Shown here: positions 15,672 through 24,969 of the stretch, piece by piece
Layout: every line of letters begins with the position of its first letter
Position numbering within the stretch: the first letter of the stretch is position 1
Assembly (NCBI GenBank): GCA_009785215.1
Contig: WQWU01000009.1
Span: forward strand, 1 to 53,319
Direction of reading: 5' to 3'
Source of the DNA: Treponema sp.
GTDB lineage: Bacteria; Spirochaetota; Spirochaetia; Treponematales; Breznakiellaceae
DNA: 53,319 nt
Translations under genes and position numbers: made by a program
Notes under the pieces: generated by a model
Told to the model about the DNA's origin: nothing
Database searches by the model: none
What the model saw: the letters and a program-made list of their open reading frames with translations, nothing else

Positions 15672-17651
15672 ATGAACATTATGAGCGATAATTCCGGGGA
15701 TAAAAAAGATGATAAAGATGGTTCCATGTTTCCGTTTGGCAATGGAAATTTTCCCGATTTTAAAGGATTCGGGGGCTGGAAAAATCTTTTAATTTATCTT
15801 GCTATCCTGTTTGTTGGTATTAGTCTTTTTAATTATGTATTTCTTAACAGACTGAACCCTGCAATAGATTTTTCTGAATTTAAAATGCGTATTTCTTCCG
15901 GAGAAATTAAACGTGTTGTCATGACAGATTCATACTTTACAGGATATACAACCCTGGAAAGAAGGGATACAACAAGACCTCCTTCACGAACTTATGGTAC
16001 GCCGCAGCGTACGCCGCAGCAGGATAGAGTATACCGCACGGTTTCCCTGTATGACGAAAACTTTATCCAGTTTTTGGATGATAATAATGTTGCCTACGGC
16101 GCTGTTTCGCGCGAGGGAAATGCAGTTTTAGGTTTTATTTTAAGCTGGGTGCTTCCCATTACATTTTTTATACTTGTTTGGCGGTTTGTTATTAAGCGCA
16201 TAGGCAACATGGGGAGCAATGTTCTTTCTGTCGGACAAAACCGTGCGGTCATAGTTGCAGAGGGCGATATTACTACGCGTTTTCATGATGTTGCCGGAGT
16301 TGATGAAGCAAAAGAGGAACTTGTAGAAGTAGTTGATTTTTTAAAGAGCCCGGAAAAATACAAGGAAATCGGCGGCAAGATACCCAAGGGTGTGCTTCTA
16401 GTAGGTCCGCCGGGAACAGGTAAAACCCTTCTTGCCCGCGCAGTAGCAGGAGAGGCAGGAGTTTCTTTTTTCCGCATGAGCGGCGCAGACTTTGTAGAAA
16501 TGTTTGTCGGTGTCGGCGCGGCGCGTGTCCGTGACCTTTTTAAACAAGCAAGAAACAAAGCGCCCTGCATTATTTTTATTGATGAATTGGATGCAATAGG
16601 TAAAAGCAGAATTAACAGTATCGCCGGCGGCAACGATGAACGCGAACAAACGCTTAATCAGCTTCTTGTAGAGATGGACGGCTTCGACGGCACTAGCGGC
16701 CTTATCATTCTTGCCGCCACAAACAGACCAGATGTGTTAGATCCTGCGCTTCTTCGCCCCGGCAGATTTGATCGCCAGGTGCTTGTAGACAGACCCGATC
16801 TTAAAGGAAGAGAAGCAATTTTAAAGATTCATTCCAAACCTGTAAAACTTGACCCGTCTGTAGATTTAGAAACTGTCGCAAGAATAACATCCGGTTTTTC
16901 CGGGGCGGATTTGGCAAACATAGTAAACGAAGCAGCGCTTCTTGCAGTAAGAGCAGGGCGCAAAATGGTAAGCCAGCTGGATTTTGACGAAGCTATCGAA
17001 AAAACTGTAGCTGGTCTGCAGAAAAAAACACGGGTAATTAAACAGGAAGAGCGCCGCCTTACAGCGTATCATGAAGCAGGTCATGCAATTGTTGCCGCAT
17101 CCATACCTAATGCAGATCCTGTTACAAAAATATCTATTATTCCCCGCGGCTTTGCGCTTGGATACACAATGCAGCTTCCTGTTGAAGACCGGTATACAGT
17201 TACAAAATCCGATCTATTGGGAAGAATAGATATCCTTCTTGGCGGACGTATTGCAGAAGAAATGATCTCCGGCGAATATTCTACAGGTGCATCAAGCGAT
17301 TTAACAAAAGCAACAGATATTGCCCGTAAGATGATAACTGACTACGGCATGAGTGACAAGTTTAAAAACGTAGCGCTTGCATCCCGCGGCGTAAGTATGA
17401 CAGGGCAGGAACGGCAGGAACCTTCTTTCCAGAGGGAATATGCCGAAAGCACACAGCAGTATGTAGATGAAGAAATTGCGCGTATCATAGAAACTGAATA
17501 TGCCAAAGCTAAAAAAATTCTTGAAGGTAAAAAGGATGTTCTTAATAATGTTTCTGCAGCGCTTTTAATAAAAGAAACCCTGGACGAAAAAGAATTTAAG
17601 GCGCTTTTTCTTGGTCAAGAATCCGGTGAAAGTGTATCTTTAGAAGCTTAA
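15672..17651 (+). CDS. ftsH: ATP-dependent zinc metalloprotease FtsH
   Basis: Membrane-anchored AAA+ protease of 659 residues. One membrane helix near 38-57, an extracytoplasmic domain with a proline/threonine-rich loop near 100-120, a second helix near 153-175, then the ATPase: Walker A GPPGTGKT (about 243-250), Walker [12 protein letters not shown], second region of homology with [18 protein letters not shown], and zinc site HEAGH (about 466-470). It degrades unfolded membrane proteins and regulators. The start at 15672 lacks a strong ribosome binding site and another ATG is three codons downstream. It is divergent from polA and convergent with the M15 peptidase, whose stop is 3 bases away. 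Confidence 0.96.
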   Translation: MNIMSDNSGDKKDDKDGSMFPFGNGNFPDFKGFGGWKNLLIYLAILFVGISLFNYVFLNRLNPAIDFSEFKMRISSGEIKRVVMTDSYFTGYTTLERRDTTRPPSRTYGTPQRTPQQDRVYRTVSLYDENFIQFLDDNNVAYGAVSREGNAVLGFILSWVLPITFFILVWRFVIKRIGNMGSNVLSVGQNRAVIVAEGDITTRFHDVAGVDEAKEELVEVVDFLKSPEKYKEIGGKIPKGVLLVGPPGTGKTLLARAVAGEAGVSFFRMSGADFVEMFVGVGAARVRDLFKQARNKAPCIIFIDELDAIGKSRINSIAGGNDEREQTLNQLLVEMDGFDGTSGLIILAATNRPDVLDPALLRPGRFDRQVLVDRPDLKGREAILKIHSKPVKLDPSVDLETVARITSGFSGADLANIVNEAALLAVRAGRKMVSQLDFDEAIEKTVAGLQKKTRVIKQEERRLTAYHEAGHAIVAASIPNADPVTKISIIPRGFALGYTMQLPVEDRYTVTKSDLLGRIDILLGGRIAEEMISGEYSTGASSDLTKATDIARKMITDYGMSDKFKNVALASRGVSMTGQERQEPSFQREYAESTQQYVDEEIARIIETEYAKAKKILEGKKDVLNNVSAALLIKETLDEKEFKALFLGQESGESVSLEA

Positions 17652-17654
17652 AAT

Positions 17655-18575
17655 TTATAACAGCCCGTTAAGTATCAGTATTTCCGGGCGGTATTCAAAG
17701 TGCATTGTATCAAATAAAGGCCATTTCCCGCCCCATACAAAGCCAGAAGCTTCGAATATTTTTATTACAACTGCGGGCGGATGGTATCTTTCATTATATG
17801 AAACATTCCACCAGTCTCTTCTGTATTGAGATGTCCAAAGCCAGTATGTCTGCCTGCCTCCAAGATTCCTTGGAAGAATATCAATTGCTATTCCGTAAGA
17901 ATGGTACGATCTTGCCTGAGTGTCGGCTATATTCCGCCAGCCCCAGCTTTCCATAGTTCCAATACTGTCTATCCAAACCTGAACAGGCGGATTTGTTCGT
18001 GCGGCAGCTCGAATTTGCGCTTCTACCTGCTTCAGATTATCATGAATCAATCTGTGAACCCTGGCGTTTCTTCCAAGGAAAGTGATTCTTACAAGATGGC
18101 TTTCTATTTCTGCTCTTGAATGAGCCTGCCAAAGAGCATCCAGGAAGTATGACGAGCGTGCAATTGTATTTTGGCTTCTGTTGTTTGTCCAGCTGTTAAA
18201 ACGCGCAGTTTCTTCCGGAGGCGGGGGCGTCCACGGGGGCAGTTCTTCCGGATAATTATAAAATTGCAATGATCTGTAATTTGCCGAATGTTCTATTCTG
18301 TGTTCAGGCAGTATTCTGCCTCCGGCAAAATAAAACCAAGTGCCGCGCATATGAAAAGCCCAGTCATCATTACGGTACTCTATAATATCGATTCTATCAG
18401 GATATGCCTGTCTAAGGGCCCTTATAACCTGTTCTGCCCTTGTTACTTCTACAGTTTCTGTATACGGATAAAAGTCAGTTTTATTGGAAAGAGACTGTTT
18501 GCTTCTGCAGGAAAAAACATTCATAAATAATACAATGAGTAAAAATACAGCCAGTTTTTTCTTCATTAAGAGCAT
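17655..18575 (-). CDS. Lipoprotein M15-family peptidase (D-alanyl-D-alanine carboxypeptidase-like)
   Basis: A 306-residue exported protein. The N-terminus has KKK, a hydrophobic core and VFSC, a lipobox-like site with the cysteine at about 23. The C-terminal half carries the M15 zinc-ligand motifs SYHSYGIAIDI (SxHxxGxAxD) near 220-230 and a second site MHFEYR near 293-298. Such enzymes trim peptidoglycan cross-link peptides or D-Ala ends in the periplasm. Its stop lies 3 bases from the ftsH stop on the opposite strand; a shared terminator is not visible. An N-terminal domain (about 35-150) is not recognised. A start two or three codons downstream (at MKKK) is possible. Confidence 0.85.
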   Translation of the reverse strand: MLLMKKKLAVFLLIVLFMNVFSCRSKQSLSNKTDFYPYTETVEVTRAEQVIRALRQAYPDRIDIIEYRNDDWAFHMRGTWFYFAGGRILPEHRIEHSANYRSLQFYNYPEELPPWTPPPPEETARFNSWTNNRSQNTIARSSYFLDALWQAHSRAEIESHLVRITFLGRNARVHRLIHDNLKQVEAQIRAAARTNPPVQVWIDSIGTMESWGWRNIADTQARSYHSYGIAIDILPRNLGGRQTYWLWTSQYRRDWWNVSYNERYHPPAVVIKIFEASGFVWGGKWPLFDTMHFEYRPEILILNGLL

Positions 18576-18617
18576 ATTCCCATTATATCACAGTATCGGC
18601 ATTTTAAGGACACAAAA

Positions 18618-18640
18618 AAAGACCGGCAGAAGCCGGCCTT
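18618..18640 (-). terminator. Rho-independent terminator behind the ABC importer operon
   Basis: On the minus strand a GGCCGGC-ttct-GCCGGTC hairpin is followed by seven T (18614-18620 as A on the plus strand). It closes the binding-protein operon and lies just before the M15 gene on the same strand. Confidence 0.8.
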
Positions 18641-18650
18641 TTAAAAACCT

Positions 18651-18683
18651 GGTTAATTGGTTAACTAAGTTAACCAATTAACC
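18651..18683. repeat. Large perfect palindrome downstream of the solute-binding protein gene
   Basis: Two 16-base arms, GGTTAATTGGTTAACT and its exact complement, are separated by one base. An overlapping second inverted repeat (CTAAGTTAA with TTAACTTAG, 18665-18695) reaches into the stop region of the binding-protein gene, so two alternative hairpins are possible. It precedes the GC-rich terminator in the mRNA. Confidence 0.8.
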
Positions 18684-18691
18684 TAATTAAC

Positions 18692-20251
18692 TTAGCGGGG
18701 ATACAACGCTGATCTTTCGTTGATAACTTCCTGGCCGCCTGATTGGAGCCAGTCTGCATATCCTGCATCCCAAACACGGTCAAAGTCTGCAGGTCTTGCC
18801 CTGATTGCCTGGGCGAGAAGCTGGTCGGCTTTATCGCGTAATGTTTGGTCATACTGGTTAATTGTAGTTGTTGCCTGATGAACTGCAGCAGCGCGTGCAT
18901 TGCGTGTTGAAATTTCATAAGCGTTTACAATGATATTTGGATCAATTGTGCCGTAACCAAGAGCCAATACTCTGGCGTTAAGTTCTGTGCTGCCCATTTC
19001 AATACCGTTCATCGGCATTGTAATGTCGATGTTCATTGAAGAGTTCTGGATCCAATCATGTCCAGGAGGAGCTGCGATAAGACGTGGAACGCCGTTTTCG
19101 ATCTGGTGGTTAATGCCTTCCTGGCCAATCTGGATAAACTGATAGTTTTCAGGTTTTGCAAGCCAGTTAAGGTATCTAAGAGCTGCAACATGGTTTTTTG
19201 AGAAAGAAGGAATAAAAATCTGTAATCCAACTTTGTCGAACATATCTTTGGTTGTTACGCCGTTTGCATCTGTAATTGCGTCAATAGCAATAAATTCAGC
19301 ATTAGGTACGTTTCTGCGAAGATCGCCGAGAATGTTGATGTCGGTTCTGTAGGGGAAATCCCAGTTCTGGGAGAAAGCGCCTACAACGCCGCTTTTGATC
19401 TGATTATAGAAATCGTCAGCAGTTGTCATAAGAGGGAAATCGCGGAAGATAAGACCTTCGTCGAACCATTTGTTAATCATGCGAACGCCTTCTTTGTAAC
19501 CAGGCATTGCAATGTTGCGGTCTGCTACGTTATAAACCCAGCGATCTCTGTTAGAAATTGCAGGATCAATGGAAGGATGAATAATGTTTGCAAGACCCCA
19601 GCGTGCATCACTGTTTACGCCAAAAGGAATAACTCTGTTTCTGCCTACGTTTCCAGGATCTCTGTCGCGGAATGCTACAAGAGTATTATAGAATTCTTCT
19701 GTAGTTGTAGGAACAGGGAGACCAAGTGTATCAAGCCAGTCTTTGCGGATAAATACGTTGCGCATTGCAATTGCAACACGGTAACTTGGAATTGAATAAA
19801 TGTTTCCAGTCTGGATGTCTGCGTTTCTGCGGATAAAATCTCTTCCGGGGAATGCAGGATCGTCACCGAGCAATTTTTTCAGATCCGGTAAATATCTGTC
19901 AACATAAGGAGCCAGGTTCATAACGCCGCCCTGGTCTCTGAAGCTGTTGATCATACCGCCGTTGTAGGTATAACAAAGGTCTGGTGCGCTTTGTGATGCC
20001 ATCAAGTTTACGATGTCATCAGATTCTGACCAGCGGCCAACGGGAATAAAGGTAACATCGATATTAAGATCTTCTTTTACCTTTTCTTTAATCCATGTCA
20101 TCCATGCATTGTCATGAGCCAGGGATCTTCCGCCATCTGTTCCACGGTCAAAAATTTGTACTGTAAGCTGTCCAGGTTCACTCTTACAGCCAGTAGTCAC
20201 AAACGCCATGGCTATCATTAAAATAACCAAAGCAAGTAACATTTTTTTCAT
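18692..20251 (-). CDS. Extracellular solute-binding lipoprotein of an oligosaccharide ABC importer (LplA type)
   Basis: 519 residues. The start at 20251 is fixed by AGGAGG 6 bases upstream and by the lipoprotein signal peptide that follows (MKKML, hydrophobic core, VTTGCKS with the lipid-modified cysteine at about 22); the frame runs 42 codons further upstream but these are not protein-like. The length and pattern (DLCYTYNGGMINSFRDQGGVM, RKDWLDTLGLPVPTT) match large family-1 binding proteins that work with LplB/LplC permeases on plant-derived oligosaccharides. Third gene of a permease-permease-binding protein operon. The exact sugar is unknown; xylo-oligosaccharide is likely from the context. 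An aromatic-rich, highly expressed product is suggested by the strong site and hairpin upstream. Confidence 0.88.
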   Translation of the reverse strand: MKKMLLALVILMIAMAFVTTGCKSEPGQLTVQIFDRGTDGGRSLAHDNAWMTWIKEKVKEDLNIDVTFIPVGRWSESDDIVNLMASQSAPDLCYTYNGGMINSFRDQGGVMNLAPYVDRYLPDLKKLLGDDPAFPGRDFIRRNADIQTGNIYSIPSYRVAIAMRNVFIRKDWLDTLGLPVPTTTEEFYNTLVAFRDRDPGNVGRNRVIPFGVNSDARWGLANIIHPSIDPAISNRDRWVYNVADRNIAMPGYKEGVRMINKWFDEGLIFRDFPLMTTADDFYNQIKSGVVGAFSQNWDFPYRTDINILGDLRRNVPNAEFIAIDAITDANGVTTKDMFDKVGLQIFIPSFSKNHVAALRYLNWLAKPENYQFIQIGQEGINHQIENGVPRLIAAPPGHDWIQNSSMNIDITMPMNGIEMGSTELNARVLALGYGTIDPNIIVNAYEISTRNARAAAVHQATTTINQYDQTLRDKADQLLAQAIRARPADFDRVWDAGYADWLQSGGQEVINERSALYPR

Positions 20252-20280
20252 AGAAATCCTCCTAAAAAATATATAGAAAA

Positions 20281-20304
20281 AACCAAAAACAATTGTTTTT
20301 GGTT
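20281..20304 (-). promoter_or_regulatory. Intercistronic hairpin before the binding-protein gene
   Basis: A perfect 24-base palindrome (AACCAAAAACAA and its complement) lies in the 71-base gap between the permease stop and the binding-protein start. Such structures often block 3' decay or partly terminate, raising the binding protein to permease ratio. Confidence 0.55.
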
Positions 20305-20322
20305 TATTTCTCGCTTTTAATA

Positions 20323-21237
20323 TTATCCCTTTACTGCGCCGATAGTAACGCCGGCAATAAAGTAACGCTGCAGCCACGGATAAACAACAAGAATCGGCAC
20401 TGTGGCAAACATAATTGCAGCAGCTTTAATCGCGTCAGACGCTCTTGGCACTGTGCCTGCAACCATTTCTACAGTACTTACATCGATAGATGTCATATTG
20501 TTAATAAGCTGCCAAAGTTTTAACTGGATAGGAACCCACTGAGGCGCCGCATTGATATAAAGAAGAGCATCGCCGAAACCATTCCAGCGGCCAACTGCAT
20601 AAAAAAGAGCCAGTGTTGCCAAAACAGGAGCGGACAGCGGAAGATAAATTCTTATTAAAACTGTAAAAGGATTTGCGCCGTCAATTTCTGCAGATTCCCG
20701 CAAGCTTTCCGGAATTCCAAAGAAGAAACTGCGAAGAATAATCATGTTAAATACAGAAAGACAATTTGGAATAATCAGTACCAATGGATTATTAAGCAGC
20801 CCCAGGTTCTGCATCAAAATATAATTAGGTATTGTTCCTGCGCTGAAATACATGGTAAAGATTATCACTGTATTAATAATGGTTCTTCCTCTTACCCAGT
20901 CATATGTAAGCGGATATGCGCACAAAACAGTCATGGTTAAAGAGATTATTGTACAAATAACAGTAAGTATGGTAGTCCACCACATAGACCTTGTAAACTG
21001 AGGATCCAAAAATACATATCTGTATGATTCCAGAGTTATGCCAGTATGAAAGGTGTTCTCTACATGGTCGTGAATTACTGGCATAAATGTAACTTTATTG
21101 TTAATAACCGACTGAGCGCTGCTTAAAGACTGTGCAAGCAGGTTAATCATCGGCATGATACATATAAGTATTACAAATATACAAATACCAGCTACGACCC
21201 AGTCGCCCATTTTCGCTTCTTTTGATCTTATCTGCAT
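20323..21237 (-). CDS. Carbohydrate ABC transporter permease (LplC/MalG type)
   Basis: 304 residues with six membrane segments (first at about 12-34, last near 275-292). The cytoplasmic EAA loop that docks the ATPase reads ESAEIDGANPFTVLIRIYLPLS (about 198-219, split here for clarity around the G-x9-LP core). Family members of this length pair with LplB. The gene lies 9 bases behind the other permease gene. No ATP-binding subunit is encoded nearby, so a shared MsiK/UgpC-type ATPase elsewhere in the genome is expected. Confidence 0.9.
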   Translation of the reverse strand: MQIRSKEAKMGDWVVAGICIFVILICIMPMINLLAQSLSSAQSVINNKVTFMPVIHDHVENTFHTGITLESYRYVFLDPQFTRSMWWTTILTVICTIISLTMTVLCAYPLTYDWVRGRTIINTVIIFTMYFSAGTIPNYILMQNLGLLNNPLVLIIPNCLSVFNMIILRSFFFGIPESLRESAEIDGANPFTVLIRIYLPLSAPVLATLALFYAVGRWNGFGDALLYINAAPQWVPIQLKLWQLINNMTSIDVSTVEMVAGTVPRASDAIKAAAIMFATVPILVVYPWLQRYFIAGVTIGAVKG

Positions 21238-21246
21238 AATTTTCTC

Positions 21247-22233
21247 CTACCAAATTCCGCGCTCGCCAAACTTTTTGGCAAGGGTATTAGCGCCGACAAG
21301 GAATACAACGCAGATTACAGATTGGAAAAGACCAATTGCGGCAGTTAATGAGAATTGGAAAGATCTAATACCAACACGGTAAACCAGGGTAGATATTACA
21401 TCCGCTACTTCTATAACGATATTATTCATCATTGTCCACGGGCGATCCAATTCGATTCCTAAAATACGGCCAATGTTCATGATTAATAAAACGATAATTG
21501 TAGGTCTAATTCCAGGAAGGGTAACATTCCAGAGTTTCCGCCAGCGGCCTGCGCCGTCTACTTCGGCGGCTTCGTACAATTCCGGGTTAATACCTGTTAT
21601 TGCCGCAAGATAAATAATTGTTCCCCAGCCCATATCTTTCCAAACGCCGAAGGTTATATAAGTTGCAACCCATTTTGCCTTATCCATAAGGAAGTCGATA
21701 GGACCTACACCTACGGTCTCTGTAAGGAATATATTAACAACACCGGTTGATGTTGCAAGCAGCCTTGTAGCAATACTTGATACGATAATCCATGACAAAA
21801 AGTGCGGAAGATAAATAATAGTCTGGGTTACTCTTTTGAATTTCTTGAAAACCAGCTCATTTAAGATAAGAGCAAGAATAATCGGAGCGGGGAAGCCAAA
21901 CAACAGATCCAGAAAATTGAGCCAAAGAGTATTTCTTATGGCATTCCAGAAATCCCGTGAAGCAAAAGCTACCTTAAACCAGTCAAAGCCTACCCAGTGA
22001 CTGCATGCTATTGTATGACCTGATTCCGGACAAGGATGCGCATTTGTTGCCCATACTCCCTGAAACATATTGTAATTTTTGAAAGCAATTACAATATTTG
22101 TCATTGGAATATACCGAAAAACTATAAAGAACGCCATTGGCAGCAATAACATCAGATAAAGCATCCATGAACGCTTAAAGTAAGTGAAGCTATTGACCCT
22201 GTTCAATTTGTTTAAAACGATTTTTTCTTCCAT
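21247..22233 (-). CDS. Carbohydrate ABC transporter permease (LplB type)
   Basis: 328 residues, six membrane segments, N-terminal cytoplasmic region with FKRSWMLYLMLLLP and EAA loop LYEAAEVDGAGRWRKLWNV followed by TLPGIRPT. First gene of the importer operon, 9 bases before the second permease. A promoter with exact TTGACA is placed 21 bases or more upstream (22255-22283), and a GH1 glucosidase gene starts 93 bases away in the opposite direction, suggesting shared control. Confidence 0.9.
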   Translation of the reverse strand: MEEKIVLNKLNRVNSFTYFKRSWMLYLMLLLPMAFFIVFRYIPMTNIVIAFKNYNMFQGVWATNAHPCPESGHTIACSHWVGFDWFKVAFASRDFWNAIRNTLWLNFLDLLFGFPAPIILALILNELVFKKFKRVTQTIIYLPHFLSWIIVSSIATRLLATSTGVVNIFLTETVGVGPIDFLMDKAKWVATYITFGVWKDMGWGTIIYLAAITGINPELYEAAEVDGAGRWRKLWNVTLPGIRPTIIVLLIMNIGRILGIELDRPWTMMNNIVIEVADVISTLVYRVGIRSFQFSLTAAIGLFQSVICVVFLVGANTLAKKFGERGIW

Positions 22234-22254
22234 TTATCCTACCCTGTCTTCAAC

Positions 22255-22283
22255 ATGGTATAAAAAAAATGGTATCTTGTCAA
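22255..22283 (-). promoter_or_regulatory. Promoter of the ABC importer operon with a direct-repeat operator candidate
   Basis: On the minus strand: TTGACA (22278-22283), 17 bases, TACCAT (22255-22260). On the plus strand the heptamer ATGGTAT occurs twice, 14 bases apart (22255-22261 and 22269-22275), covering the -10 and spacer. The repeat is a good candidate for a sugar-responsive regulator site shared with the divergent GH1 gene. Confidence 0.55.
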
Positions 22284-22326
22284 GGATTAAAAATTATGGT
22301 GTTCTATAAGGAAAGGGGGCAGAAAA

Positions 22327-23676
22327 ATGGAAAAAATGGTTTTTCCTACCGATTTTTTGTGGGGAACTGCGACAGCAAGTTATCAAGTTGAGGGTGCTGT
22401 ACGCGATGGCGGCAGAGGAGAATGTATCTGGGATACTTTTTCCCGTAAACCAGGAGCAGTTTATGCCGGAGAAAACGGCAATGTTGCCTGTGATCAATAT
22501 AACCGCTATCCCGAAGATGCCGCTTTAATGGCAGATTTGGGCTTTAAAAGCTACCGTTTTTCCATTGCCTGGCCTCGGATTCTCCCGGAAGGCCGCGGAA
22601 AGGTTAATAAAGAAGGAATAGCTTATTACCGCAGACTTTGCGATGAACTTCATAAAAACGGCATCCATACCTGCGCTACTATTTATCACTGGGATCTGCC
22701 TCAGCCTCTGGAAGATGAAGGCGGCTGGACAAACCGTTCAATTGTAGAAGCTTTCGAAGAATATGCAAAAATCTGTTACAGCGAACTCGGCGATGTAGTT
22801 GATATGTGGATAACCATAAATGAGCCTTATTGCATTGCTTACCTGGGTTATTTACACGGCGTTCATGCGCCCGGATACCGAGACCAGAAAAAAGCTTTGG
22901 CGGCGGCGCATCATGTAAATATGGCGCATGGAGCCGCTGTCAAAGAATACAGAAAAACCGGGTTAAAAGCGCCTATTGGCATCACATGGAATCCCATTAC
23001 GCCAAGACCCGCAACGAATAAACCCGAAGACAGGGAAGCGGCAGATTTTAGCAGGGCATTTAACACAGAAATTTTTATCTTTCCGTGTCTTGGAAAAGGG
23101 TATCCGGAGATATTAACCAAAAGTTTTCCGGATCTTATTCCTGTTAAATCAGGCGATCTTGAACTGATCGCCCAGCCTGTCGATTTTCTTGGAGTAAATT
23201 TTTACAATGACTATGCCGCCGCCGCCGATAGCGGTTCTCCGTATAAACATTCATTTAAACCTCCATGGCAGGATACTACAGCTATGGATTGGCCGGTAAC
23301 TCCGGCAGGACTGGAAAGGCAGCTTTTATGGCTGGCGGAAGTTTCCAAAGGTGTTTTTGGAAAAGCGGAAATGCCAATTTATATAACAGAGAACGGCTGC
23401 GCCTGCGATGACATCGTAACCCACAAAGGAAGAGTTCATGACAAAGAAAGGGTAAAATATCTTCAGCTGCATTTGGCAGTTTGCGCAGATGTTATAAAAA
23501 GGGGAGTGCCGCTAAAGGGTTATTATGTCTGGTCTTTGCTTGACAATTTTGAATGGGCATACGGCTACACAAAACGCTTCGGCATTATTCATGTCGATTT
23601 TAAAACCTTAAAACGGACACCCAAAGACAGCGCTTATTTTCTGCGTGATACAATCGCAGGTTACGGCGAATGGTAG
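22327..23676 (+). CDS. bglA: GH1 beta-glucosidase
   Basis: A 449-residue cytoplasmic glycoside hydrolase family 1 enzyme without signal peptide. The N-terminal signature FLWGTATASYQVEGA is followed by the acid/base TINEP (E166) and the nucleophile ITENG (E355). The retaining mechanism releases glucose (or xylose, galactose) from imported beta-linked oligosaccharides. GGAAAGGGGGC precedes the start by 6 bases. Divergent from the importer and 14 bases before an MFS transporter. The exact substrate cannot be read from sequence. Confidence 0.94.
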   Translation: MEKMVFPTDFLWGTATASYQVEGAVRDGGRGECIWDTFSRKPGAVYAGENGNVACDQYNRYPEDAALMADLGFKSYRFSIAWPRILPEGRGKVNKEGIAYYRRLCDELHKNGIHTCATIYHWDLPQPLEDEGGWTNRSIVEAFEEYAKICYSELGDVVDMWITINEPYCIAYLGYLHGVHAPGYRDQKKALAAAHHVNMAHGAAVKEYRKTGLKAPIGITWNPITPRPATNKPEDREAADFSRAFNTEIFIFPCLGKGYPEILTKSFPDLIPVKSGDLELIAQPVDFLGVNFYNDYAAAADSGSPYKHSFKPPWQDTTAMDWPVTPAGLERQLLWLAEVSKGVFGKAEMPIYITENGCACDDIVTHKGRVHDKERVKYLQLHLAVCADVIKRGVPLKGYYVWSLLDNFEWAYGYTKRFGIIHVDFKTLKRTPKDSAYFLRDTIAGYGEW

Positions 23677-23690
23677 GTTAACTTCATCCT

Positions 23691-24950
23691 GTGAAAAATA
23701 CATTATTTTCTACTGTAAAGGAATTAAAGGGCAATCCGCGCGTTTGCGTTTACACAGAGCCGCTTTGGGGTCTTTCCATGAACCTTTGCATGCCGTATTT
23801 GTCGGTATACATGCTGGCAATCGGGTTAAGTGATACGCGCATAGGTTTTATTGTTACTGTTAATACACTCATGCAGATGTTATTTTCGTTTTTCAGCGGC
23901 CCTATTACCGATAAAATGGGCAGAAGGAAAGCAACAGCTTTTTTTGATGTGGTTGCGTGGTGCATCCCAAGTTTAATCTGGTGGCGCGCGGAAGGTTTCT
24001 GGTTTTTTCTAATAGCGGCAATTCTTAACGGAACAAACGGAATAACCACCAACTCGTGGCACTGCCTTTTGGTAGAAGATGCAGAAAAAAAACAGATAAC
24101 AAAAGTTTATTCATTAATAATGATCTGCGGGCAGTTATCCGCCATTTTTGCGCCTATTTCCGCTGTATTAATTCACAGGTTTACGCTTATTCCTGCCATA
24201 CGTATACTTTTTATAAATGCATTTATTTTAATGCTTATAAAAGTTGTTATTCTGTATCTAACTTCCAAAGAAACAGGCACGGGAAAAATCCGCATAACAG
24301 AAACAAAAGGTAAAAATATTTTTCAGCTTGCAGGCGGTTACGGTGATGTAATTAAAATTATACTTAAATCGCGCGGCATGGTTTTTGCTATTGTAATAGC
24401 AGCATTGGGCTGGATAGTAGGAATGATTAACAACACTTTCTGGCAGATTCTCGTAAATAAAAAATTACTGGTTCCGGAAAATATTCTGCCGCTTTTTAAT
24501 GTATTCAGATCTGTTCTTGCAATTATATTTCTTTTTTTTGTAATTCCAAGATTCTTAAAAGGAATTTTAAAAGTTCCTTTCCTGCTTACATTCATTTCCT
24601 ATTTTATAGGACAGCTTTTACTTATATTAATACCTGTAGACAGCAGTATAAAATATCCTTTAATTCTGGTATCGCTTGTGTTTGAAGGTTTTGGATTAGG
24701 CGCTCTTTTTATGCTTTGTGAATCTGTGATTGCCATTCATGTAGATCCGAATGAACGCGCAAGAATAATGGCTATCCGTTATATGTTTATAATGATGGTA
24801 TCGGCGCCTTTTGGCTGGATAGGCGGATTCCTGTCTGATATTTCCAGAAATCTGCCCTTTATACTTAATATGATTATATTGATGATCGGAATAGCGGTAA
24901 TTTTGCTTTATTACCGCAGAGAGAATGACCACTCTGCGGAAAAAGCATAA
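23691..24950 (+). CDS. Major facilitator superfamily transporter
   Basis: 419 residues with about twelve membrane segments. The loop between segments 2 and 3 reads GPITDKMGRRKATAF, the G-x3-D-x2-GRR/K signature of MFS carriers. The start is a GTG at 23691 (no ATG until Met30) and the site upstream is weak, suggesting coupling to the GH1 gene that ends 14 bases earlier. Substrate is unknown; sugar uptake or efflux is likely from the neighbourhood. It runs convergently into the xylanase operon. Confidence 0.88.
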   Translation: MKNTLFSTVKELKGNPRVCVYTEPLWGLSMNLCMPYLSVYMLAIGLSDTRIGFIVTVNTLMQMLFSFFSGPITDKMGRRKATAFFDVVAWCIPSLIWWRAEGFWFFLIAAILNGTNGITTNSWHCLLVEDAEKKQITKVYSLIMICGQLSAIFAPISAVLIHRFTLIPAIRILFINAFILMLIKVVILYLTSKETGTGKIRITETKGKNIFQLAGGYGDVIKIILKSRGMVFAIVIAALGWIVGMINNTFWQILVNKKLLVPENILPLFNVFRSVLAIIFLFFVIPRFLKGILKVPFLLTFISYFIGQLLLILIPVDSSIKYPLILVSLVFEGFGLGALFMLCESVIAIHVDPNERARIMAIRYMFIMMVSAPFGWIGGFLSDISRNLPFILNMIILMIGIAVILLYYRRENDHSAEKA

Positions 24951-24969
24951 ATTTTGAAAAAACTTAAGT

